64,000 nt of DNA from Roseobacter sp. MH60115 (GCF_015644665.1 NZ_JADOBQ010000011.1:1-64000), one strand, 5' to 3'; counted from the first letter of the stretch, positions 56,501 through 62,538 are shown. Notes: generated by a model not told the origin, from the letters alone. Translations and numbers: made by a program.

Positions 56501-58029
56501 AACCGCGCGTCAGAGGCATCGAGCACGCCATCGTCATTGCTGTCAAACACAGCCCTGAGTGCGGCCAGATCATCCGTCGCCGTCGGGTCCCACTCGGTAA
56601 AGACATACTCCTTCTTCTCCGAAATCGCTCCGTCACCATCATCATCGATGAACAGAACACCATCACCAGCCCCAGCCCAGGCCGTCCGGTGCAGCAATCC
56701 ATCCCCACCAGCGTCCATGAAGACCGTCGATTTGGAGAGTTCGGTGATTTCGATACCGTCACCGTCTAAGTCGAGGAGGATAGGGCGATCCTCGCCGTGC
56801 GTCCGTCCCGGACGTCCGCCACTCGTACCTATGCCACTGGATGAACCCTCAGACGATCCGGAAGAGCTGTTCCCACTATCGCTCCCTCCAGAAGAACTGT
56901 TGCCGCCAGGTTCTGAACTGGAATGCCCCCCAAATCCGAGAGCCTCAGCAACAGATTTTGCAGCATTCCCGATTGCTTTCCCAATCGAGCCTAAAGCTTT
57001 ACCTATAGCGCCCCCAATTCCACCGCCGCCAGAGTGGGTGGTCGAACCCGCATCCTGATTTGCAGCATTACCTTCTCCCTGGCGACTATAGGTGCCTTGG
57101 ATACCAAACTTGCCATCAAATCCAAGCGCATCCGCTATCGACCGAAAAGCTCCACCGATGGTTGTTCGCGCGACACCGTTGTCGTCCACCCTCCCATAGT
57201 TATCGAGGAGTTCTTTTGAAAAATTGCTATATGGATTCGTCGTGCCGACAACCCCATTCGCGTCTTTCCAATCGAGCACGGCACCGTCAGGTCTTCTTGT
57301 GTAGCCCTGACGGTCCAGAACCTCAGTGCGTAAGCTAGTTGTGGAACCGAGCGCACCTTCGAGGTAATCTTCCGCGATCTTTATGCCGATTTGCCGCTCT
57401 GCACCGAGAGAATACGCAGCATTTGCAACCGCATTTCTAGTATAGTCTTCAACACTAATACTATGCTTTTCACTATATGTGGCTATGCCACCTGAGAATT
57501 GAAATACACCGGAAGCCCAACGTTGTGCAGTCAGCGGATGCAATTTTTCCAGCTGCTCTGTGTCAGAAATTATGTTTCCCAAAACATCAGTTTCGTATCT
57601 TAGGGTATGTGGCGCTCCATTTCTAATTACAAAATCAATGACTTTTTGACCAACCAAGTTGCCGTTTTCGTCAAGTATATCTGTGGTATTGCGCGTCTTA
57701 CTAGCCTCAAAGCCTGATCGCGGATTGTCTTCGTGAACTTCAAAGCCTACGGATAGCGGACCTCTGCCCAGGGCAAACGTGCCGTATGCGCCGTCTTGTT
57801 TGTGTGTTTCGCCAATGCTGACCGGTCCCGGCGTAGACCAACCCCATTCATTTGCTTCTGAATCCACTTGGATGCCATTACGTCCCCAACTCAATCCACT
57901 TGAACCACCATTTATTGGATCGTAACTGTAGTTCAATTGACCAATGCCAAAGTCTAGCGATGCCGTTAGCCCACCACGACCTGGATTGGCTAGGGTCAAC
58001 TTTGTTTCGGGCTGGTTTTCTTCATCCAT
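47545..58029 (-). CDS. Giant RTX/hemolysin-type secreted protein, 3494 residues
   Basis: Large, acidic and without an N-terminal signal peptide, as expected for a type I secretion substrate. Order: (1) unrecognised N-domain (1-310); Gly/Ala helix and Ser/Gly linker (310-410). (2) LLDLDGDGIEITEL and the DDDGDGAISEKKEYVFTEW domain (about 413-560), common in alphaproteobacterial RTX proteins. (3) 24 Asp-rich cores (D-x-D-G-x-G-x-x-D) spaced by about 55 residues (about 640-1900). (4) DUF4214-like helices (about 1980-2200). (5) RTX nonapeptide blocks (GGAGDDVLTGG type) with calcium-binding-related domains. (6) Y-L-x-x-x-x-D-L...H-Y-x-x-x-G-x-x-E-G-R repeats (about 2590-2730). (7) FG-GAP/VCBS repeats (2953-3115). 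(8) lectin-like C-domain and secretion end. No HlyB/HlyD genes are in the window. Probably an adhesin or surface-layer-like protein. Confidence 0.9.
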   Translation of the reverse strand: MDEENQPETKLTLANPGRGGLTASLDFGIGQLNYSYDPINGGSSGLSWGRNGIQVDSEANEWGWSTPGPVSIGETHKQDGAYGTFALGRGPLSVGFEVHEDNPRSGFEASKTRNTTDILDENGNLVGQKVIDFVIRNGAPHTLRYETDVLGNIISDTEQLEKLHPLTAQRWASGVFQFSGGIATYSEKHSISVEDYTRNAVANAAYSLGAERQIGIKIAEDYLEGALGSTTSLRTEVLDRQGYTRRPDGAVLDWKDANGVVGTTNPYSNFSKELLDNYGRVDDNGVARTTIGGAFRSIADALGFDGKFGIQGTYSRQGEGNAANQDAGSTTHSGGGGIGGAIGKALGSIGKAIGNAAKSVAEALGFGGHSSSEPGGNSSSGGSDSGNSSSGSSEGSSSGIGTSGGRPGRTHGEDRPILLDLDGDGIEITELSKSTVFMDAGGDGLLHRTAWAGAGDGVLFIDDDGDGAISEKKEYVFTEWDPTATDDLAALRAVFDSNDDGVLDASDARFADFKVLVTNPDGSTTAKTLAELGITSINLTADTTRIELPDGSMITGQTTFTRTDGTTGTVANATLVAEAQGYRVEQVESTDASGNRVVVSTAYAATGDVAYEITSVTSPDGSSITNSYDDDGDGVVDRLQMISTQEINGNKIETVVNKTGADAATAIVTSRIVTTTSADGADVTIQRDSTGGGWFDQEEIRTTLPDGSRSIVINDLAEDGSTIRGSSETTSVDGLIRTKGTDEDGDTLDDVTVTHSIIEHGDGRRTESTQAHNQNNSLRSSETMVVGPDGQSKVIRRDVDGNGAVETVEDLSITLGTGGESTSILRVENGDGSLRSSVTQTQSADALSKTIAADVDGDGDIDTTTLDATVIQGDGSRENTVTITNTNGSVRSMEKTTLGADKVSSETWVDLDQDGVFDADERVRSVTIDGTTQERTTLDQTRAADGTVLASSTTRSSEDGLTVTTTTDADGVGGIDLRVSDVTTVDGTGMSTRTLETRNQDNTLRSKTVVETSADGLTTTTKVDADGNGAFDSQTIDVRVLEADGSITRTVSAYAGDGMTLLSRTSSTESADRQIKTTAQDVDGHGGADTLTTSTEADDGSMVMSDLLTNPDGSKVTSSQTSVSANGLVSTTKRDLNGDDINDVTEESATTLNADGSRTTTVTTKNGNGTLRSTNDVKVSDDGLTTTARTDADGNGIFEREQISTTVLQQNGAQVTTTEQVSASATRLSQSRVETSDDGLVVTTSLNADGDATFDLITTETTALQDDGGTVVTSELRDAAGALRSASKTTSNDNGRDVTTTTDVNGDDADDMVTSRIVADDGMLTQTQSEWGVDDQGNAVLQSHVETITSANGLTTTTNVDADGNGTFERTEQGITVLNADGAQTTTVTEKSTNGTVYRTSSSQISDDGRTRTDTLDENADGTDDLTTLTTLDLSIDGIETVTEERRAADTSLLSKTTTVTSADGRTSTTSYDADGNDTLDAVSTTHRDDHGTVTTTEEYFSSGGTLEATAVTTRSDDGLTRTRTVDRNADGIAEHVVQDATVLGADGKTLQTMTHTTGRGAALATAEYETSDDGLTRISRLDLDGKSGFEFISEDSTTFDTNGDVIRHQITRNAISQPLSDMTTTTSGNGLVTSVSLDRDGDGTVDRSSVLTRGADGGFTESITEFGDTAQTIRTETRVESADGWTSTLSTDLDGDGTTDREVVSTVDPSRNVNTTWRDLDADGSVVDEITGMVSANGMQRSIYLDVDGDGSDDLMRTWTTSFNVAGAQITTYEETAGNGTLADREVTTTAANGLSTVRDIDLDGDGIVDGTMTSTTTLNADGSRKTVAETRYADGDLRSMEEVSVSRDARHVVERHDYDGNGLADKTSELVIRADGERILTEKSFGEGGDRISTFVTTTSSDGLLTTILRNGFIQTIKRSALDNGSYVWESGDASAPTTVSHDIDAFGIDTWTYASPAATHTARLDETAKTRLNAEAARIYDTVLDRDMDYAEQEVLVKYVAEGELDRAALVTELMNSDEAATRYGVLKNAEFVDQFYLNTFGRAPSLVELDTHLRTLTADVSSRVELLLTLSEAVEHLVVGNTHMATNNFDVIMNPAEYERSLDRAYVEAMVKDLIDVAYDRDATAHELEYYAGLLLEGTDNPDDLIAKMLLIDGAIQGVSSISLKGLSGAALVSQAFLNAFGRQPTAAEQQMWEENLSSGRISANQFIVALAQSTEKLESGRTHEANAAPALTHYVGTAAAETKNGGAGQDKLEGMGGDDTLNGGNGSDILVGGAGDDVLTGGSAVAEEANGNDTYVWAKGDGNDTIQDWGISLAEVDRLILTDVTSDDVALTRANGSDNLTITILSTGEVITDVQRYYYDGRNYGLESIAFSDGVTWSLEDIYAHTRTDGTSGNDVLVGKNTPDNFYGLGGNDTLNGSGGDDVLNGGAGDDVLTGGSAVAEETNGNDTYVWSIGDGNDTIQEYSSSFAEVDTLRFENVASDGVVLRRVSGTVDIEIEIQSGDEIIRVISQLHDYTAQSQGLEAIEFSDGVIWGRDDIAANIRTEGTSGNDNLIGTEAGDNIYGMDGDDYLRGHEAAAPQPNVFTPLQMWSGANDLLAWSYIASHPDLIASHWVNDAHSARSHWQDHGRHENRLVSFDVLSYLASHDDLIVAYGSNFTQAAQHYAQSGYYEGRQIDFNVVQYLKNYDDLRNAYGYDYAGATYHYITTGKTEGRIWRTPTEDALTDAEYAKNHLIPYDGGDYLDGGSGNDTLEGRSGDDTLVGSTGDDLLRGGTATAEAANGNDTYVWAKGDGNDTIQDFGTSMTEIDILRFEDVAFDDVIILRAPVTWDFLFKIVSTGDNIRVVSQFFDATAQSQGLEQIIFSDGVTLDREDIAALIQLDGTADDNVLNGTIAGDRLHGRLGADTIDGGDGDDSIVGGDGSDLLTGGQGDDTLVGGNTTDGQINGFFESAYKAESYFGGDATGWGSELYERVVGDINGDGRVDIVGFGHDGTYVALGQANGTFGNAYKAESYFGGDATGWGSELYERVVGDINGDGRVDIVGFGHDGTYVALGQANGTFGNAYKAESYFGGDATGWGSELYERVVGDINGDGRVDIVGFGHDGTYAALGHSVGDTMLGGEGNDKLFGSLMDDTLDGGAGDDVLTGGSGADTFVFGVGSGQDVIEDFSLAEDIIRIDGQLPSFEVSDAADGALLLLGGGDQVLVRGVTAVELQGSSALGPVDVAPPARMQIGDLRVEQLDGNQWHTVSFDQTIENAAVVMGPASSEGGNPLNLRVRNVTDQGFEFQVDEWDYLDGAHGELSVSWMAGSLGSHTLADGTKVTFGQEQVSSVAASTVALSDFTTAPIVLAQLSGDAEGRALTHRLDQVTAGGFEFTLQAEEAQVVAGLSSIATEQLYWVALDIAAGSTVFETGQLAIDHDYAALGTTLEATEAFFADMQTFNGIDPAGLRYDLGTGGAVSVKVEEEQSEDEETTHAVETVAWLTANEGVFDLG
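48691..49170. repeat. Three near-identical 168-bp tandem repeats (FG-GAP/VCBS)
   Basis: Period measured from the repeated TCATGTCC at 48713, 48881 and 49049, exactly 168 bases (56 codons). The repeated unit encodes an FG-GAP/VCBS blade (VVGDINGDGRVDIVGFGHDG core). Sequence between copies is essentially identical; the outermost edges have diverged. About 2.9 units. Confidence 0.93.
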
Positions 58030-58042
58030 GGATGACTTCCAT

Positions 58043-58501
58043 TCAGTGCTTAATACGACGCGTCAGTGTATTCACAATTCGCACGCGACAAATTTTCTTG
58101 GAAAGAATTTGGGAAGTGTAGGGCAATCCTACCACAAGGTATGAGAACGCAGGATTCTGCACATCTCCCACACTGCATACACTTGTAGGCCACTCGGATG
58201 ATGGACCATCCAAATCGCCCTCGAAAAGAGGTGATATTGCTCTATGGTAAAAAACCAGTTGCTCAAAAAGCTTAGGATCAATAGCTTCAGCTAGGCAATT
58301 GTGAACCTCGCCCCCCGTACCAACAAAAAAAACTGGCAGCGCGTCTCCTTCGCTAGACGCCAGTATATCCCGCACTACCTCGACATAATCGGACCAAATC
58401 TCCGGGCAGTGGCTGTGGTTCTCGGCAGCCGCATCGCGCGGCAACGCCACGGTCACTGCGACAAAGGAAGCCTTGGCAAGATGCCGGCGCCAAGCGTCCA
58501 T
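58043..58501 (-). CDS. Small secreted protein of unknown function upstream of the giant RTX gene
   Basis: A 152-residue frame ending 13 bases before the giant gene. From the ATG at 58501 it begins with basic residues and a hydrophobic run ending A-A-A/E (MDAWRRHLAKASFVAVTVAL, then PRDAAAE), like a signal peptide. The mature part has Cys (HSHCPEIW, VHNCLAEA, SVCSVG, KKICRV) and no domain I recognise. A GTG at 58573 would extend it by 24 residues. AGAGAG lies a few bases upstream of 58501. Because it shares strand, spacing and upstream region with the giant gene, it is probably its co-transcribed partner, possibly a factor for folding or display. It could also be non-coding. Confidence 0.45.
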   Translation of the reverse strand: MDAWRRHLAKASFVAVTVALPRDAAAENHSHCPEIWSDYVEVVRDILASSEGDALPVFFVGTGGEVHNCLAEAIDPKLFEQLVFYHRAISPLFEGDLDGPSSEWPTSVCSVGDVQNPAFSYLVVGLPYTSQILSKKICRVRIVNTLTRRIKH

Positions 58502-58656
58502 CACCGGCTCTCTCTGACGTCGCGCTGATGCGGCCAGCATTTGTTGCAGACCATGAAAGTCACCCCGATCCACGCTGAGCTTCGTCTAAACACCAAACCT
58601 CTTCCCCCTTGTTAACCTTGCCCGCCGACGGTTAACCACTTCTGCGCAGAAATCAG

Positions 58657-58698
58657 CTTATCCGACCGCGCCCTCACCCAGTCTTTGATCCAGATCAA
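58657..58698 (-). promoter_or_regulatory. Class II FNR-type promoter for the RTX locus
   Basis: A perfect FNR box TTGAT-N4-ATCAA at 58685-58698. Read on the minus strand, 22 bases separate it from GATAAG (58662-58657). That is exactly the distance of a box centred at -41.5 from a start at 58650. On the plus strand no -10 lies at that distance, so it points to the RTX genes. Confidence 0.65.
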
Positions 58699-58832
58699 AG
58701 ACAAAAGCATTTTGACGCCAAACCGCGTTACTGGAAGACCTTACCACTAGACCCCGCGCCCAATAGGCAGCTCTCCAATGCCTCACAGTGTCCTTATCGT
58801 TAAACGGGAACATTAACCAATTCACCATAAAT

Positions 58833-58847
58833 TTAAATCATGGTTAA
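58833..58847. promoter_or_regulatory. CtrA-type site TTAA-N7-TTAA
   Basis: TTAA-ATCATGG-TTAA, followed by C: both half-sites match the alphaproteobacterial CtrA consensus with 7-base spacing. It lies about 190 bases upstream of the predicted FNR-dependent start site. Confidence 0.5.
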
Positions 58848-59092
58848 CGCCTGAAGGCGCCATAATCCGGCGCGTCGCCTGTCAGGGTCGCTCATGTGAC
58901 CAACGAATGGTCGCAGTCGTCTCATAGAGTACCTAAGTCTGTTTTCCACACACGTCGTTGTTTGCCCTAATGCATACCGCTCAGAACGGCCATTTACGTC
59001 ACAGCGAAGGCGCACTTCTCTACTCGGGCGTTTGGGTCAGGTTCATTTCATCGTTTCGCTTCCATGCTTTGGGATCTAAGCTGCATCCAAAC

Positions 59093-59117
59093 AAAAAAGG
59101 CGCCGCATTGCGACGCC
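59093..59117 (-). terminator. Intrinsic terminator of the bactofilin gene
   Basis: Arms 59099-59106 (GGCGCCGC) and 59110-59117 (GCGACGCC) pair over 8 bp with one G-T pair and an ATT loop; read on the minus strand it ends in TTTTTT (59098-59093). Confidence 0.88.
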
Positions 59118-59144
59118 CTTCACTTATTGCTCGGTGCTTTCGTC

Positions 59145-59645
59145 CTACGACGCAGGGTTCGGCTTTGCCGCAGGTGTCGACTTGGCGCCGGGGTTCAGCG
59201 GATCGTCCTGACGCTGTACGGAGCCTTCGAAATGCGCGCCGCTCTCGATAGCGATGGTCTTGTGGATGATGTCACCCTCAACCCGCGCCGTCGATGTAAG
59301 GCGGACCTTCAAGCCGCGCACGCGACCCACGATGCGACCGTTGACCACGACATCGTCAGCAATCACTTCGCCCTTGATCGTAGCCGTCTCACCGATGGTC
59401 AGCAGATGGGCGCGAATGTCACCTTCAACGGTGCCTTCGACGTTGATGTCACCCGTTGTCTTCATGTTGCCCGTGACATGCAAATCCGACGACAGCACGG
59501 AGGCTGGCGGCTTTGCCTTGGGAGGGCTCGCTTTGTACTCGGTCGGCTTTGGCGTTGCCGGGGCAGAGGAAGACGCCGCCGGTGTGCTCTTGTCATCCTC
59601 GGCTTGTTTCTGGCCCGGTTCGTTGATTTTGCTCTTAGAAAACAT
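59145..59645 (-). CDS. Bactofilin
   Basis: A 166-residue DUF583 protein. The right-handed beta-helix core is VLSSDLHVTGNMKTTGDINVEGTVEGDIRAHLLTIGETATIKGEVIADDVVVNGRIVGRVRGLKVRLTSTARVEGDIIHKTIAIESGAHFEGSV, with regular G-x-[IV]-x-G-x-[IV] turns. Disordered Pro/Lys/Ala-rich tails flank it. Bactofilins self-assemble into non-nucleotide filaments at the membrane and recruit cell wall enzymes. It starts 11 bases before the stop of an M23 peptidase, its usual partner. Confidence 0.94.
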   Translation of the reverse strand: MFSKSKINEPGQKQAEDDKSTPAASSSAPATPKPTEYKASPPKAKPPASVLSSDLHVTGNMKTTGDINVEGTVEGDIRAHLLTIGETATIKGEVIADDVVVNGRIVGRVRGLKVRLTSTARVEGDIIHKTIAIESGAHFEGSVQRQDDPLNPGAKSTPAAKPNPAS

Positions 59646-60966
59646 CTTTTGCAGCCTTGATATAGATCATTGGGTTTACAGCTTTCCCACCGACACGAAC
59701 TTCATAGTGAAGGTGCACGCCGGTCACCCGTCCGCTTGCACCCATATCACCGATATGATCCCCGCGCGAGACCCTTTGCCCAACTTTGACGCGAATTTTT
59801 GACAGATGTGCGTATCGGGTCTCGATGCCAAAGTCGTGTTGGATTTTGATGAGGCGGCCATAGCCGGACTGCCAGCCTGCGTGGATCACAACCCCATCCG
59901 CCGTGGCATGCAGGTCGGTACCCGCGGGCGCGGCAAAGTCCACCCCCTTATGCATGCGGCGGCCACCGGTCTTGGGATCGCGCCGGAAGCCATAGTCACT
60001 GGTGAAACGAAAGGCGCGCTTCACCGGCATTGCAAAGGGCGCTTTCTCGGCCGCGATGCGGTAAAGGTTCAGCGTGTCCATCTGTTCCAGAATACGGTTT
60101 GCGCGCAGGAAATCCGGTGACAATTCCTCACCCCGGCTGGAGAAGGACAGCGGCGTCAGCGGCCCGCCCTGACCGGAATAGCCGCGCCGCACCTGATCGA
60201 GAATCCGCTGTGGCGGCATTCCTGCGGCCTTGAACATCTTGTCCAGCGGCTCAACCGAGACGGTCATGGCTTCTTCCAGCTGGCGGAAAATCTGATCGTT
60301 GTTTTCCTTCATCAGCGCGATTTCCAGCGCCAGCTCATCCGCATGGACCAGCGCGTCTTGCGCATCCGCAATAACCTGATCCCGTTCAGCCGCAGTCCGC
60401 GCCAGAGCATCGGCAAGGAAATCGACCGGCACGCCGGTATCCTTGGTCGCAAGCAGATTTTGCGTCCCGTTCTGCGCCGGATCACTTTGCAGGGCGGCCA
60501 GCGCGTTGCGCGCAGTTTCGCGTTCCTTCATCGTGCTGCGCAGCGTGGTCTGGATCACCTCGATCCCGGTCTCCAGCTCATGCCGCCGGGTCTCGGAGGC
60601 CAGCAGTTCCGACTGCATCACGGAAATCTGATTGAGGGCGGCGTTGAACCGTTCCTGTGCAGCCAGTGCCTCGGCGGCGCGGCCATCGCGCTGTGCAGAC
60701 AGATCATTCAGGCGGGCCTGATAGGTCACCTGATCGCGCTTGGCCTGTTCGCGGAAGTTGCCGGACCCGATGCTGTCCATCAGCAGGATGGCGGTGGCGA
60801 TGATTGTCCAGGACACCAGCAGGGCACCACCGGCAAAGGCGATCATCTGTGTTTCGGGCTTCAGGCGGATAAATCTTGTGTCGGTATCGGACTTCAGAAA
60901 CACGCGGCGTTCAGGAAAATACTGCTCCAGCAGTCCGTGAACCTTGATTGCCAAACGTGTCCGCAC
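59635..60966 (-). CDS. M23 family murein metallopeptidase, bactofilin partner
   Basis: A 443-residue protein. One transmembrane helix (MIAFAGGALLVSWTIIATAILLM, about 40-62), then a periplasmic coiled-coil of about 190 residues (QAKRDQVTYQARLNDLSAQRDGRAAEALAAQERF...). The C-terminal LytM/M23 domain (about 320-443) has zinc ligands in MHKGVDFAAPAGTDLHATADGVV (H-x-x-x-D) and VHLHYEVRVGG (H-x-H). All catalytic residues are present, so it should be an active DD-endopeptidase. It starts at a GTG (60966). The overlap with bactofilin implies coupled translation. Confidence 0.95.
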   Translation of the reverse strand: MRTRLAIKVHGLLEQYFPERRVFLKSDTDTRFIRLKPETQMIAFAGGALLVSWTIIATAILLMDSIGSGNFREQAKRDQVTYQARLNDLSAQRDGRAAEALAAQERFNAALNQISVMQSELLASETRRHELETGIEVIQTTLRSTMKERETARNALAALQSDPAQNGTQNLLATKDTGVPVDFLADALARTAAERDQVIADAQDALVHADELALEIALMKENNDQIFRQLEEAMTVSVEPLDKMFKAAGMPPQRILDQVRRGYSGQGGPLTPLSFSSRGEELSPDFLRANRILEQMDTLNLYRIAAEKAPFAMPVKRAFRFTSDYGFRRDPKTGGRRMHKGVDFAAPAGTDLHATADGVVIHAGWQSGYGRLIKIQHDFGIETRYAHLSKIRVKVGQRVSRGDHIGDMGASGRVTGVHLHYEVRVGGKAVNPMIYIKAAKDVF

Positions 60967-61148
60967 GAAGCCGTCCCTTTGCTCGTCTCCCCCGGTGCGC
61001 GCCCTTTCTCCAGAGGGTTAACACCACACGACGAAGTGCTTAATGAGCGGGCGCTCGCGGGGCAAGCCGCTTTCGACCGCGCGCCGCAACTTGAAGTTGA
61101 ATTGTTGCAAATCGGCAAAAATCTGCTTGTTTTCGGGGGCTTCAGCGT

Positions 61149-61958
61149 TCAAGCGCCGTCGGCCAACGGCCAGTAGAAATCCGGGGGAATACCGGCCTCG
61201 GCCCGCTTTTCCTCATTGAAGGGTGGTTTGAGCGCGCCGTGGAAATAGGTCCGGACCAATGCGTGAAATCTCTCCTTGGGGTCTTCTTCGTGCCGACCGC
61301 AGAGGAAGTGAAACCACTTCGACCCATAGGCCACGTGGCTGACCTCTTCGGCATATATGGTCTCCAGTGCGGCAACGGCGGAGGTCGATTTCGCCTTGCG
61401 GAAAATCTCGATCATGCCCGGCGTCACGTCGAGGCCGCGGGCTTCCAGCACCATCGGCACCACCGCCAGACGCCCCATGAAATCATCCACCGTGTCTTCG
61501 GCGGCGCGCCACATGCCTGCGTGGGCAGGCAGCGCCCCGTAGTGACTACCCAACTCTTCGAGACAATCGCACATCAGATTGAAATGTTTGGATTCCTCAT
61601 CCGCCGCCTTCACCCAGTCATCGTAAAACCCCATGGGCATTTTGACATGCGCAAACCGCGCAATGATGTCCCAATGCAGGTCCACCGCATTGAGTTCGAT
61701 ATGCGCCACGGCATGCAAAAGGGCGATGCGCCCCTCCGGGGTGCCGGGTCGGCGGCGCGGCACATCGCGCGGGCTGAGCAGTTCGGGCGCGGCAGGCCGG
61801 GCAGGGTGCACCGGCGGATCGGCCCGCCCGATCTGCGGTGTCTCACCCCGGTCGCGGGCGGCCTGCCAGTCGGCGGCAAAGCGGCGCGACAGCGCGGTCT
61901 TTTCCCGGCCATCCGCCGTGCGCAGCACCGCCTCGGCCATCTCCGCCAGTGGGATCAT
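61149..61958 (-). CDS. DUF455 ferritin-like protein
   Basis: A 269-residue helical protein of the ferritin-like DUF455 family. Metal ligands lie in LHAVAHIELNAVDLHWD, KAADEESKHFNLM and IYAEEVSHVAYGSKWF (E-x-x-H pattern twice). Related di-iron proteins act as oxidases (MiaE-like). It has a Pro/Arg-rich linker (residues 55-95) before the helices. The ATG at 61958 overlaps the stop of bcp by three bases in the TGATG style. The frame extends to 62108, but that region overlaps the peroxiredoxin gene. Confidence 0.88.
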   Translation of the reverse strand: MIPLAEMAEAVLRTADGREKTALSRRFAADWQAARDRGETPQIGRADPPVHPARPAAPELLSPRDVPRRRPGTPEGRIALLHAVAHIELNAVDLHWDIIARFAHVKMPMGFYDDWVKAADEESKHFNLMCDCLEELGSHYGALPAHAGMWRAAEDTVDDFMGRLAVVPMVLEARGLDVTPGMIEIFRKAKSTSAVAALETIYAEEVSHVAYGSKWFHFLCGRHEEDPKERFHALVRTYFHGALKPPFNEEKRAEAGIPPDFYWPLADGA

Positions 61959-62416
61959 AGCGCCTGAACCGCCTCCAGCACCTCTTCCACATGGCCGGGT
62001 ACCTTCACCTTGGGCCAGATGCGCGCAATCGTGCCATCGGCGGCAATCAGGAAGGTCGAGCGTTCGATGCCGAGGAATTTCTTTCCGTACATGCTCTTTT
62101 CCTTCCACACGCCATAGTCTTCGCAGGCCGAGCCGTGCTCGTCCGACAGAAGCGGCACGGTCAGCTCCTTTTTGGCGACGAACTTGTCATGGCTGGCCAT
62201 GCTGTCCTTGGAGATGCCAAAGACCTTGGCCCCTGCTGCCTCAAAAGCTGCCTTGCTTTCAGAAAAGCCGACGCTCTCCTTGGTGCAGCCGGGCGTGTTG
62301 TCACGTGGATAGAAAAACAGGACCACGGGCTGGCCCTGCAGCGCGGATAGCGTGACATCGCCGCCATCGGTGCTGGGCAGGGTGAAATCGGGGGCAGGTT
62401 GGGAAATCTCTGGCAT
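61955..62416 (-). CDS. bcp: Thioredoxin-dependent thiol peroxidase (Bcp)
   Basis: A 153-residue peroxiredoxin of the Bcp/PrxQ type, reducing H2O2 and organic peroxides with thioredoxin. The peroxidatic Cys lies in FYPRDNTPGCTKESVGFSE, and a possible resolving Cys in SACEDYGVW. Translation-coupled with the DUF455 gene, so a shared role in peroxide or iron handling is plausible but inferred. Divergent from the AsmA-like gene. Confidence 0.95.
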   Translation of the reverse strand: MPEISQPAPDFTLPSTDGGDVTLSALQGQPVVLFFYPRDNTPGCTKESVGFSESKAAFEAAGAKVFGISKDSMASHDKFVAKKELTVPLLSDEHGSACEDYGVWKEKSMYGKKFLGIERSTFLIAADGTIARIWPKVKVPGHVEEVLEAVQAL

Positions 62417-62538
62417 GACACTCTCGTGGGTTTAAAGGTTTGCACTGCAGTGACATATTAGGACTGTGCGGGCCAGAGGGAAGGCCTGCCACGCCGATTA
62501 ACCCGTCGCCTGTCCCAGCCACGAACCCGCAGCCCGAT

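Larger units (their letters stand above)
58574..59092. other. Regulatory region upstream of the RTX locus
   Basis: About 520 bases without a supported gene. It holds an FNR-type promoter, a CtrA-type site and five GTTAA or TTAAC half-sites (near 58611, 58631, 58799, 58812, 58844). A 30-base minus-strand stretch near 58735-58764 looks like the 5' half of a tRNA but lacks a T-arm. The composition is AT-richer than the flanks. Confidence 0.6.

Noticed and set aside
54775-56769. Plus-strand open frame of 664 codons opposite the giant gene
   Set aside because: Low-complexity His/Arg/Ile-rich shadow of the Asp-rich repeats, with no domain.
58730-58764. tRNA-like 5' half on the minus strand (acceptor-like GCGCGGG and D-arm-like TAGTGGTAAGG)
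   Set aside because: No anticodon arm or GTTCGAATC T-arm follows, so no tRNA can be folded. Could be a remnant, but nothing supports an attachment site.
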